NCBI GenBank assembly: GCA_049671745.1
Contig: JBATVL010000089.1
Span: forward strand, 62,001-126,000
Direction: 5' to 3'
Length of the DNA: 64,000 nucleotides
DNA from: SNAP01 sp049671745
Lineage (GTDB): Bacteria > Bacteroidota > Bacteroidia > Bacteroidales > Marinifilaceae
How positions within the stretch are numbered: the stretch's first letter is position 1; the number at the start of each line of letters is the position of its first letter. The notes under the pieces are model-generated. The model saw only the letters and a list, made by a program, of their open reading frames with translations, ran no database searches and was not told where the DNA came from. Both the position numbers and the translations under genes were made by a program. Of this stretch, positions 52,394-60,735 are shown one piece after another.

Positions 52394-53740
52394 TTACATC
52401 TTATTAATAAAAGATACAAAATCCTTATCCTCAAAAATAGGAGGAGTTATATTCTTTATTTTAAGATTCTTATCTATAACAAAGCTAGTAGGTAAGGCGC
52501 GAACACCATAATACAAGGCATATTTTGATTCCATACCTTTACTGTCAAACAAGTGAATAATATTATCTTGTTTAAATGATTTTTTCTCTATAAAATTTCT
52601 CCATATAGTTTCATCTCTATCAAAAGACACAAATATAAAAATCACATCTTTCTTATCTTTAATTTGTTTGTACTTAGAATTGAAATGACCTATTCCATTC
52701 ACACAAGCTCCACACCATGTAGCCCAATTATCAACATATACAGTTTTTCCTTTAAGCTGTTCAAGAGAGAATTTTTTATCATATGAAACAAGAGACTCTA
52801 AGAATTCAGCTTTATTTCCTACAACTTTACCAAGACTTGTTGCTGGATTCACATTAATAACATGATTGATATACTTCTCTTTCAGTTTTAGCTTTTTCAT
52901 CTTCACGATAATTTTTTCTTTCTCTTTTTTAGAAAGATCAGGAATTATATTAGACATAAATAAGCAAGTAAAAGCACTAGCTAATTCTCTGTTCTTAATG
53001 ATTTTATTTATGTACTCAACTTTAATCTCTGAACTATCGAAAGCTTTACCATATTCTCTATAGTATTTTACTTTAAGCATCTCAAATATAGTATTTACAT
53101 TATCTGTAAATTTAAGAAACTGATCATTGTCCAAAGTTATTGAATCTACAAAATCGTAATATTCAGCCTTTAAATCATCAGCCTTTAATTTCTTTGAAAA
53201 CATGAATTTTAAATGGGCTATCTTGCCTATTATTATTCCATGTAGAAGATTATATTCGTTTTTGGATACTTTACCTTTTATTAGATTAAGCTTATCTAAT
53301 TGATTAGTTTTCTCAAGATCTATTTCCTTAATTATCTCATTTGTAACATTCCCCTTATGCATTAAAGCAACTATCTCTTTAAAGAATTGCTGAGAGAATT
53401 TATTAACATAGTCATCTTCATTAAAGATCAGCTCCTTATTATCTATTTGTATATTAATATTCTTATCAGCAGGAAGAAACACAGAATGATTAGTTTGATT
53501 AACCATAATAAAGGCCTGCATAATCTCTCCAGATTTATTAGTATCCTGTATAGATTTATTATTTTCTATTTTCAAATCCATTTTAGACATTTCCAAAGTT
53601 CCAATATTGTGAAATTTAGTAATGTTGATATTTTGTGTAGTGTTTGAAACGTAGGTTGTAATTCCTTTCTGGGAATTATCACATGAACTCATAATAACAA
53701 CTGATATTATTATGAGTATTAAGTTTAATTTTTTTTTCAT
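52394..53740 (-). CDS. TlpA/thioredoxin-like lipoprotein
   Basis: A 448-residue exported protein with lipobox SSC at about residue 20. The first 300 residues are a Bacteroidota-specific N-terminal part that I do not recognise (Lys/Ile-rich, partly helical). The C-terminal 115 residues are a thioredoxin fold of the TlpA type: VDNWATWCGACVNGIG (redox WCGAC, residues 342-346), VSFDRDETIWRNF and ALPTSFVID. It probably acts as an envelope thiol reductase. Single gene; the upstream 220 bases show no strong promoter. Confidence 0.82.
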   Translation of the reverse strand: MKKKLNLILIIISVVIMSSCDNSQKGITTYVSNTTQNINITKFHNIGTLEMSKMDLKIENNKSIQDTNKSGEIMQAFIMVNQTNHSVFLPADKNINIQIDNKELIFNEDDYVNKFSQQFFKEIVALMHKGNVTNEIIKEIDLEKTNQLDKLNLIKGKVSKNEYNLLHGIIIGKIAHLKFMFSKKLKADDLKAEYYDFVDSITLDNDQFLKFTDNVNTIFEMLKVKYYREYGKAFDSSEIKVEYINKIIKNRELASAFTCLFMSNIIPDLSKKEKEKIIVKMKKLKLKEKYINHVINVNPATSLGKVVGNKAEFLESLVSYDKKFSLEQLKGKTVYVDNWATWCGACVNGIGHFNSKYKQIKDKKDVIFIFVSFDRDETIWRNFIEKKSFKQDNIIHLFDSKGMESKYALYYGVRALPTSFVIDKNLKIKNITPPIFEDKDFVSFINKM

Positions 53741-53862
53741 TTTGATGTAAGTTTCTGATTGTTAGTATGTATTTAGTAAATATAGAGTTTTAATATTAGA
53801 AACTACAGATTAAAATCATCTTGTGTTATTAAATAAAGTTAAAATGTCCATATATGAAAGTA

Positions 53863-53896
53863 AATATTTATGCGTTTTTATGCATAAATATTCATT
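53863..53896. promoter_or_regulatory. Dyad overlapping the carA promoter, ArgR-box-like
   Basis: AATATTTATGC (53863-53873) and GCATAAATATT (53882-53892) form a perfect 11-bp inverted repeat. Inside it TATGCATAAATATTCATT (53879-53896) differs at one position from the E. coli ARG-box consensus WNTGAATWWWWATTCANW. It lies just before the carA -7. Confidence 0.5.
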
Positions 53897-53904
53897 TGGA
53901 ATTA

Positions 53905-53912
53905 TATCTTTG
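53905..53912 (+). promoter_or_regulatory. -7 promoter element of carA-carB
   Basis: TATCTTTG followed by C, exact consensus, 51 bases before the carA ATG. The dyad at 53863-53892 covers the expected -33 position. Confidence 0.6.
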
Positions 53913-53963
53913 CATGATTTTAGATTTTAGTAGTAGAAGAAATACTCATGTAAGAATAGTTTA

Positions 53964-55052
53964 ATGAAGAAATTAAAAGACGTAAGATTGATTTTTGAAG
54001 ATGGTGCTGAGTTTGTTGCAAAGTCCTTTGGATATGAAAAGAATGTTTCAGGAGAGCTTGTTTTTAATACTGCAATGACTGGCTATCCGGAGAGTCTAAC
54101 AGATCCCTCCTATGAAGGGCAAATACTAGTTTCCACTTATCCTTTAATCGGAAACTACGGAGTCCCAATTAATTTACAACAAGATGGAATCTTTAGTTAT
54201 TTTGAATCAGATAAGATTCATTGCAAAGCATTAATAGTTTCTGATTATTCATTTGAAGACAGTCACTGGAATTCAGAAAAAAGCCTCGGAGGTTGGTTGA
54301 AAGATCAACAGATTCCGGGGCTTTTTTGTGTTGATACTCGAGCTCTTACAAAAAAGTTAAGAGAAGAAGGATCAACTCTTGTTAAGATAATATTCGATAA
54401 TAAAGAGAATGAGATAGACTTCTACAACCCCAATAAAGAAAATCTTGTTGAGAAAGTCAGTGTTAAAGACAGGGTAGAATATGGTGATGGATATTATAAG
54501 ATAATTCTTGTAGACTGTGGAACGAAGAATAATATAATCCGCTGTTTACTTAAACGAAATGCCAAAGTGATAAGGGTAGCTTGGGATTACGACTTTACCG
54601 GTGAAGACTACGATGGAGTATTACTTTCCAATGGACCTGGTAATCCTGAATTCTGTCATAAGACAGTCTCTAATATAAAAAAATCCTTTGCTGCCGAGAA
54701 ACCCATATTTGGAATATGCCTTGGAAATCAATTACTAGCAATTGCCTCTGGAGCAGAAACATACAAAATGAAATACGGGCACAGGAGCCATAATCAAGGG
54801 GTAATGAAATTAGGTTCGAATAGATGTTATATCACATCTCAGAATCATGGATTTGCGGTAGAAGAGAAAAGTCTATCCCCAGATTGGGAAGTTCTATTTA
54901 CCAATGTAAATGATGGAACAAACGAAGGAATAAGGCACAAAACAAAACCATTTTTCTCTGTTCAGTTTCATCCTGAAGCTTCAAGTGGACCTACAGACAC
55001 TGAATTTTTATTTGATGATTTCTTTGAATTAGTAGAACAACAAAAACACTAA
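53964..55052 (+). CDS. carA: Carbamoyl phosphate synthase, small (glutaminase) subunit
   Basis: Releases ammonia from glutamine and channels it to CarB. The 362-residue protein has the CPSase N-terminal domain (VFNTAMTGYPESLTDPSY) and a class I glutaminase domain with GICLGNQLLAIA (nucleophile Cys, about residue 252) and QFHPEASSGPTD (catalytic His). carB starts 3 bases later. Carbamoyl phosphate serves pyrimidine and arginine synthesis; the ArgR-like dyad suggests arginine control. Confidence 0.96.
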   Translation: MKKLKDVRLIFEDGAEFVAKSFGYEKNVSGELVFNTAMTGYPESLTDPSYEGQILVSTYPLIGNYGVPINLQQDGIFSYFESDKIHCKALIVSDYSFEDSHWNSEKSLGGWLKDQQIPGLFCVDTRALTKKLREEGSTLVKIIFDNKENEIDFYNPNKENLVEKVSVKDRVEYGDGYYKIILVDCGTKNNIIRCLLKRNAKVIRVAWDYDFTGEDYDGVLLSNGPGNPEFCHKTVSNIKKSFAAEKPIFGICLGNQLLAIASGAETYKMKYGHRSHNQGVMKLGSNRCYITSQNHGFAVEEKSLSPDWEVLFTNVNDGTNEGIRHKTKPFFSVQFHPEASSGPTDTEFLFDDFFELVEQQKH

Positions 55053-55055
55053 AAG

Positions 55056-58000
55056 ATGATGAAGATGGATAAAGTATTAGTACTTGGATCAGGTGCTCTA
55101 AAAATTGGAGAAGCAGGAGAGTTCGATTATTCAGGATCTCAGGCTCTGAAAGCATTGAAAGAAGAAGGTATTTCAACTGTTCTTATCAATCCTAATATTG
55201 CCACAGTGCAAACATCATTAGATAATGCTGATGAGATATATTTCGTACCCATAACACCCGATTTTGTTGAAAGGGTTATTATTCAAGAAAAACCACAAGG
55301 AATATTACTAGCTTTTGGTGGACAAACGGCTCTAAATTGTGGTGTAGAACTCTTCCGTAATGGGATATTTGAGAAATACAATATAGAAGTCCTTGGTACT
55401 CCCATACAATCTATAATAGACACAGAGGATAGGAAAATATTCTCAGAGAAATTAAAAGAAATAGATGTACTTACTCCCAGGAGCATATCGGCCGAAACAA
55501 TAGAAGAGGCCATAATAGCTTCTGATGAGGTAGGTTTTCCCTTAATGGTAAGAGCAGCATTCACTCTAGGAGGTTTGGGTAGTGGCTTTTACAGCAATAA
55601 AGAAGAACTAAAAGAACTGGCGGCCACAGCATTTTCATATTCTCCTCAGATAATTGTAGAGGAATCTTTAAAAAAGTGGAAAGAAATAGAATATGAGGTA
55701 GTGCGCGACAAGTACGATAATTGCATTACAGTTTGTAATATGGAGAATTTCGATCCATTAGGAATACACACAGGAGAGAGTATAGTTGTGGCACCTTCTC
55801 AAACACTTAGTAATGCTGAATATCACAAACTCAGAGAGATAGCCATAAAAATAATAAGACATATAGGCATAGTTGGAGAATGTAATGTGCAATATGCACT
55901 CGACCCATTCTCTGAGGATTACAGAGTTATAGAGGTAAATGCTCGTCTTTCTAGATCATCTGCCTTGGCATCAAAAGCAACAGGATATCCACTGGCTTTT
56001 GTAGCTGCTAAACTAGCTTTGGGATATGGATTACACGAGATAAAGAACTCTGTGAATAAAGTTACTTCTGCATGTTTCGAACCTGCACTTGACTATGTTG
56101 TTTGTAAGATACCTCGTTGGGATTTAGACAAATTCGAAGGTGTCTCAAAAGTTATTGGTTCTTCAATGAAAAGTGTTGGAGAGATAATGGCAATAGGACG
56201 TAATTTCGAAGAGGCTATTCAGAAAGGCCTTAGAATGATAGGTCAGGGAATGCATGGTTTTGTCTCAAATAATGTAGAGATTAAAGATGTAAAAGGCGAA
56301 TTAGACATACCAACCGACAAGAGAATCTTTGCTATAGCTGAAGCTTTCGAGCAAGGATATTCTGTTGAGGATATATACGATATCACAAGAATAGATAGAT
56401 GGTTTCTCTACAAACTTGAGAATATATTCAAGATAAAGAACAATCTTAAGACACATAAAAACATAAATGCTCTTAGCGACGAATCTTTTCTAGAAGCCAA
56501 AGTAAGAGGCTTCTCTGACTTCCAGATTGCTAGATTACTTATAAACGACAATTCGATTACTCAAGAGCAGAGAATGCTTAAAGTAAGAGAAGAAAGAAAA
56601 TTTAGGGGTATTCTGCCGGTTGTGAAACAGATAGATACTTTAGCTGGAGAATATCCGGCACAGACAAACTATTTATACGTCACCTACAGCGGCACAGAGT
56701 CAGACATTGAATATCAGAACGATGAGAAATCAGTAATAGTACTTGGCTCAGGAGCTTATAGAATAGGTAGTTCTGTGGAGTTTGACTGGTGTGGAGTGAG
56801 TGCTCTAGACACAATCAGAAAAGAAGGTTACCGCTCGGTAATGATTAATTACAATCCAGAGACTGTAAGCACAGACTATGACTCATGTGACAGGTTATAT
56901 TTCGATGAACTTTCTTTCGAGAGGGTAATGGACATAGTAGATCTGGAAATGCCAAAGGGAGTAGTTGTTTCCACAGGAGGACAAATTCCTAATAATCTTG
57001 CGCTAAAACTTCATAACGAGAATGTGAAGATTCTTGGTACATCTCCTGTAGATATTGACAGGGCAGAGAATAGGCAAAAATTCTCAAGTATGCTTGATTC
57101 TCTTTCTATAGACCAACCAAGATGGAGAGAATTAACAAGCAGAGAGGACATAGATGAGTTTATTGGAGATGTAGGTTTCCCTATTCTTATCAGACCTTCC
57201 TACGTGCTGTCAGGTGCTGCCATGAATATTGTTTCTAATAAGGACGAGCTTGGACATTTCTTAAAACTTGCCAAAGATGTAAGTAAAGAACATCCTGTTG
57301 TTGTGTCCGAATTTATAGAGCAAGCCAAGGAAATAGAAATAGATGCAGTGGCTCAGAATGGAGAAGTAAAGGCCTATGCCATAAGCGAGCACGTTGAGTT
57401 TGCAGGCGTTCATTCAGGAGATGCAACAATAGTCTTTCCACCTCAGAAATTATATATAGAAACCATAAGAAGGGTAAAGAAGATCTCTAAGGAAATTGCT
57501 AAATCTCTAAATATATCAGGACCTTTCAACATGCAGTTTCTTGCCAAAAATAACGAGATAAAAGTTATAGAATGCAATCTAAGAGCATCAAGAAGTTTCC
57601 CTTTTGTATCTAAAATGCTAAAGGTTAATTTCATTGATCTTGCTACTCAAATAATGTTAGGCAAAGAAGTGGAGGCTGTTAGTAAGTCTATATTCGACCT
57701 TGACTTTGTGGGAGTGAAAGCACCTCAATTCTCTTTTGCTAGATTACTTAAAGCGGACCCCGTTCTTGGAGTTGACATGTCTTCTACGGGTGAAGTTGGA
57801 TGTATAGGAGATACTTATCACGAGGCTTTGTTTAAGAGTATGCTTTCGGTGGGTTATACTGTTCCTAAAAAGAATGTGCTTATCTCGTCTGGACCTACTC
57901 GCTCTAAGGTAGAACTACTTGAATCAGCAAGACTACTGGTTAATAATGGTTATAATCTTTTTGCCACTGATGGTTCTGCTAAATTCTTTAAAGAGAATGG

Positions 58001-58271
58001 TATAGAGGTCACAAAACTCTTTTGGCCTGATGAGAATACAAGTCCGAATACAGTTGATTTTATAAAGAATAATAAGATTGACCTTATAGTTAATATTCCT
58101 AAGAATCATACAAGAAAAGAATTGAATAATGGATATCAGATAAGACGTAACGCCGTAGATTTTAATGTTCCACTTATTACTAATGCCCCTTTGGCAAGAG
58201 ATTTTATTCATGCTTTTTGCACTTTAAGTATGGAGGATGTGGAGGTTAAGAGCTGGAAGAAATATAATTAA
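55056..58271 (+). CDS. carB: Carbamoyl phosphate synthase, large subunit
   Basis: Makes carbamoyl phosphate from bicarbonate, ATP and ammonia. The 1071-residue protein has two ATP-grasp halves with matching starts (VLVLGSGALKIGEAGEFDYSG and VIVLGSGAYRIGSSVEFDW), GGLGSGFYSNKEEL-type glycine loop and ECNVQYALDPFSEDYRVIEVNAR, an oligomerisation domain in between, and a C-terminal MGS-like allosteric domain (VLISSGPTRSKVELL). Full length. Translation may begin at the first, second or fourth codon. Confidence 0.97.
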   Translation: MMKMDKVLVLGSGALKIGEAGEFDYSGSQALKALKEEGISTVLINPNIATVQTSLDNADEIYFVPITPDFVERVIIQEKPQGILLAFGGQTALNCGVELFRNGIFEKYNIEVLGTPIQSIIDTEDRKIFSEKLKEIDVLTPRSISAETIEEAIIASDEVGFPLMVRAAFTLGGLGSGFYSNKEELKELAATAFSYSPQIIVEESLKKWKEIEYEVVRDKYDNCITVCNMENFDPLGIHTGESIVVAPSQTLSNAEYHKLREIAIKIIRHIGIVGECNVQYALDPFSEDYRVIEVNARLSRSSALASKATGYPLAFVAAKLALGYGLHEIKNSVNKVTSACFEPALDYVVCKIPRWDLDKFEGVSKVIGSSMKSVGEIMAIGRNFEEAIQKGLRMIGQGMHGFVSNNVEIKDVKGELDIPTDKRIFAIAEAFEQGYSVEDIYDITRIDRWFLYKLENIFKIKNNLKTHKNINALSDESFLEAKVRGFSDFQIARLLINDNSITQEQRMLKVREERKFRGILPVVKQIDTLAGEYPAQTNYLYVTYSGTESDIEYQNDEKSVIVLGSGAYRIGSSVEFDWCGVSALDTIRKEGYRSVMINYNPETVSTDYDSCDRLYFDELSFERVMDIVDLEMPKGVVVSTGGQIPNNLALKLHNENVKILGTSPVDIDRAENRQKFSSMLDSLSIDQPRWRELTSREDIDEFIGDVGFPILIRPSYVLSGAAMNIVSNKDELGHFLKLAKDVSKEHPVVVSEFIEQAKEIEIDAVAQNGEVKAYAISEHVEFAGVHSGDATIVFPPQKLYIETIRRVKKISKEIAKSLNISGPFNMQFLAKNNEIKVIECNLRASRSFPFVSKMLKVNFIDLATQIMLGKEVEAVSKSIFDLDFVGVKAPQFSFARLLKADPVLGVDMSSTGEVGCIGDTYHEALFKSMLSVGYTVPKKNVLISSGPTRSKVELLESARLLVNNGYNLFATDGSAKFFKENGIEVTKLFWPDENTSPNTVDFIKNNKIDLIVNIPKNHTRKELNNGYQIRRNAVDFNVPLITNAPLARDFIHAFCTLSMEDVEVKSWKKYN

Positions 58272-58330
58272 GGATTAATGATATTCATAACTGATTTATT
58301 ATTAAGTATTTAAATAGGAATAATATAAAT

Positions 58331-58357
58331 GGAGCAAGTTAGAGATAAACTTGTTCC
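58331..58357 (+). terminator. Hairpin after carB
   Basis: GGAGCAAGTT (58331-58340) pairs with AACTTGTTCC (58348-58357), one G-U pair, followed by a weak T-rich stretch. A modest terminator. Confidence 0.5.
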
Positions 58358-58439
58358 ATGTTTGTTTTCTAAGTGTTCGTTTAGTGTTTTTCTTACAATC
58401 TGCTTATAGTCTTTTTGTACTCATTATATACTAAGATTG

Positions 58440-58483
58440 TATTAGCTGCGTATTAGCTGCGTGTTAGCTGCGTATTAGCTGCG
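58440..58483. repeat. Four 11-bp tandem repeats
   Basis: TATTAGCTGCG occurs at 58440-58450, 58451-58461 and 58473-58483, and TGTTAGCTGCG (one base changed) at 58462-58472. The unit contains AGCT. The 11-bp period is about one helical turn. It lies in the long gap between carB and the aldehyde dehydrogenase. Confidence 0.9.
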
Positions 58484-58686
58484 CATAGGAAGGGTGCTGA
58501 GAGAGCATTGGGAGAGGTAATCAGAACTAATACAAGTTTCATCATTTATGGGGATTGATGTGTTCAATTCAATCATTACATTTGTAATGTTTAAACATTT
58601 TTACAATTTGAGTCCGGACGAATATTGAGTATTTAAGTAAAATAAATTTTCCCTAATATTTTATTTTACCCTGTTTTTAACAAGTT

Positions 58687-58727
58687 ATCACCATTAAAAC
58701 TTAAATGTTATGGTGATTAATATCACT
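58687..58727. promoter_or_regulatory. Dyads before the aldehyde dehydrogenase, including a Crp/Fnr-like site
   Basis: ATCACCAT (58687-58694) and ATGGTGAT (58710-58717) are inverted; GTGA (58713-58716), six bases, TCAC (58723-58726) overlaps them and has the spacing of Crp/Fnr-type sites. It lies 16 bases before the chosen ATG. Confidence 0.4.
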
Positions 58728-58742
58728 AAAAAAACAACGATA

Positions 58743-60242
58743 ATGATTTATTCAAAACCAATATTTAAAGAAAAATACGGTAATTTTATAAATGGAGAAT
58801 TTATTGCTCCTGTTAATGGCCAGTATTTTGATAATATGTCTCCTATAGACAATTCTTTGATGGCTAAATATCCTCGTTCTACTAAAGAAGATATTGATCT
58901 AGCTGTAAAAGCTGCTAATGATGCAAAAGACTCATGGGCAAAGACTTCCGTTACTGAACGTTCTGTTTTATTGAACAAAGTAGCTGACATTATTGAAGAT
59001 AATCTAGAAGAGTTTGCTCTTTTAGAAACATGTGATAACGGAAAACCTATAAGAGAGACATTAAATGCTGATTTACCTCTTACTGTTGATCATTGGAGAT
59101 ATTTTGCTTCAGTAATTAGAGCAGAAGAAGGAAGTGCTACAGAAATTGACGAAAATACATTATCTCTTAATATAAAAGAGCCAATGGGAGTTATCGGTCA
59201 GATAATCCCTTGGAATTTCCCTTTATTAATGTTGTCGTGGAAACTTCCACCAGCTTTAGCATCAGGAAATTGCGTAATCTTAAAGCCAGCTGAACAAACA
59301 CCAGCTTCGGCTTGTCTTCTAATGGAAAAAATAGCAGATTTATTTCCAAAAGGAGTAATTAATATTGTTCATGGTTATGGACTAGAGGCTGGTCAACCAT
59401 TGGCATCTCACTCAGGTATAGATAAAGTATCTTTTACTGGTGAAGCGTCAACAGGTCAGCTTATTATGCAATATGCATCAAATAATCTAAATCCTGTTAC
59501 TATGGAATTAGGTGGTAAATCGCCTAATATCTTCTTTAATAGTATAATGGATGAAGATGATGAATTACTTGATAAAGCAATAGAAGGCGCAGTTCTGTTT
59601 GCTTTTAACCAAGGTGAAGTTTGTACTTGTCCTTCTCGACTTTTAGTTCAAGAGGATATTTATGATAGATTTATGGAACGTGTTGTAGCTAGAACAAAAG
59701 CCATCGTACAAGGGAATCCTTACGATGTGAATACTATGCTAGGTGCACAGGCTTCTTTAGAACAATATGAAAAAATTAGTGCTTATCTTCAAGTTGGTAA
59801 AGAAGAGGGAGCAAAAGTTCTTGTGGGAGGAGAAATATCTAAGCTTGATGGTGATTTAGCTAATGGATATTACATACAGCCTACAATTTTTGAAGGACAT
59901 AATAAAATGAGAGTCTTTCAAGAAGAAATTTTTGGCCCAGTACTTGCTGTTACTAAATTTAAGGATGAAGCAGAAGCTTTAGAAATTGCAAATGATACTG
60001 TTTATGGATTAGGTGCAGGTGTGTGGACTAGAGATGCACATCAATTATATCAAATACCAAGAGCTATAAAAGCTGGTCGTGTTTGGGTTAATTGTTATCA
60101 TGCTTATCCAGCTCATACTCCTTTTGGAGGATGCAAAAATTCTGGATTCGGAAGAGAATGCCATCTTATGATGCTTAATAACTATAGACAAAACAAGAAT
60201 ATGTTAATCTCATATGATAAGCAAAAATTAGGATTCTTTTAG
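58743..60242 (+). CDS. NAD-dependent aldehyde dehydrogenase, AldB/acetaldehyde type
   Basis: Oxidises an aldehyde (probably acetaldehyde or similar) to the acid. The 499-residue protein has WNFPLLMLSWKLPPALASGN (cofactor-binding start), VSFTGEASTG, MELGGKSPNIFF (general-base Glu), FNQGEVCTCPSRLLV with the catalytic Cys, and EEIFGPVLAV. The CTCPSR context is typical of acetaldehyde dehydrogenases of the AldB/ExaC group. The start at 58743 (MIYSKPIFKEKYGNF) fits the family better than the upstream Met at 58710. Monocistronic; the upstream dyads suggest regulation by a Crp/Fnr-like protein. Confidence 0.93.
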   Translation: MIYSKPIFKEKYGNFINGEFIAPVNGQYFDNMSPIDNSLMAKYPRSTKEDIDLAVKAANDAKDSWAKTSVTERSVLLNKVADIIEDNLEEFALLETCDNGKPIRETLNADLPLTVDHWRYFASVIRAEEGSATEIDENTLSLNIKEPMGVIGQIIPWNFPLLMLSWKLPPALASGNCVILKPAEQTPASACLLMEKIADLFPKGVINIVHGYGLEAGQPLASHSGIDKVSFTGEASTGQLIMQYASNNLNPVTMELGGKSPNIFFNSIMDEDDELLDKAIEGAVLFAFNQGEVCTCPSRLLVQEDIYDRFMERVVARTKAIVQGNPYDVNTMLGAQASLEQYEKISAYLQVGKEEGAKVLVGGEISKLDGDLANGYYIQPTIFEGHNKMRVFQEEIFGPVLAVTKFKDEAEALEIANDTVYGLGAGVWTRDAHQLYQIPRAIKAGRVWVNCYHAYPAHTPFGGCKNSGFGRECHLMMLNNYRQNKNMLISYDKQKLGFF

Positions 60243-60268
60243 TAATTAAAGAATTTCGATATTTATAT

Positions 60269-60299
60269 GAAAGCCTCAAATTTTAAATTTGAGGCTTTC
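60269..60299. terminator. Bidirectional intrinsic terminator
   Basis: GAAAGCCTCAAATT (60269-60282) pairs with AATTTGAGGCTTTC (60286-60299), short loop, T-rich on both sides. Confidence 0.9.
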
Positions 60300-60327
60300 T
60301 TTATTTAGAAATATACGTTTGTACTTA

Positions 60328-60522
60328 CTAAGATTTAGTTTTTTTCTTGTTTATAGTTTTTCTATCTTCTCTGTATGCGAAATAAAAAATAAGATTTATT
60401 ATAAAAATCCCACTACTCATTCCTAGAATTTTAGTATTGAAATCCAAAATGATTCCTATGATCATTAGTAAGATTGACATAGCAAAAGATAATTTGATAT
60501 ATAGAAAGAAACCAGATTTCAT
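60328..60522 (-). CDS. Small membrane protein, unknown
   Basis: A 64-residue protein with two hydrophobic segments (about residues 5-27 and 34-49) and a basic tail (REDRKTINKKKTKS), like many small integral membrane proteins. I do not recognise a family. Placed opposite the aldehyde dehydrogenase, with a shared terminator. A real gene is plausible but not certain. Confidence 0.5.
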   Translation of the reverse strand: MKSGFFLYIKLSFAMSILLMIIGIILDFNTKILGMSSGIFIINLIFYFAYREDRKTINKKKTKS

Positions 60523-60735
60523 TTTTATGATTTTATATTAATATATAAACTCTAAAATAATTGTTAAATATAAATATAACATTAATTAGACCAATTTCTG
60601 TTCACTTGTTATTATAATTAATAGCCAAATTCTTTTTTTATATAAAATACAAATTAAGAATCTCTAAAAATATAAGTTCAAAACAACAAATAGAATTTTG
60701 TTTTTCCATATCTTTATATAACAAAAATAAAGCTT

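Larger units (their letters stand above)
58272..58742. other. Gene-free region upstream of the aldehyde dehydrogenase
   Basis: No gene. In order it holds the carB hairpin (58331-58357), the 4 x 11-bp tandem repeat (58440-58483), and the two overlapping dyads next to the aldehyde dehydrogenase start (58687-58727). Confidence 0.6.

Noticed and set aside
58440..58483. The 11-bp repeats as a CRISPR array
   Set aside because: The units are directly adjacent with no spacers, and far too short for CRISPR repeats.
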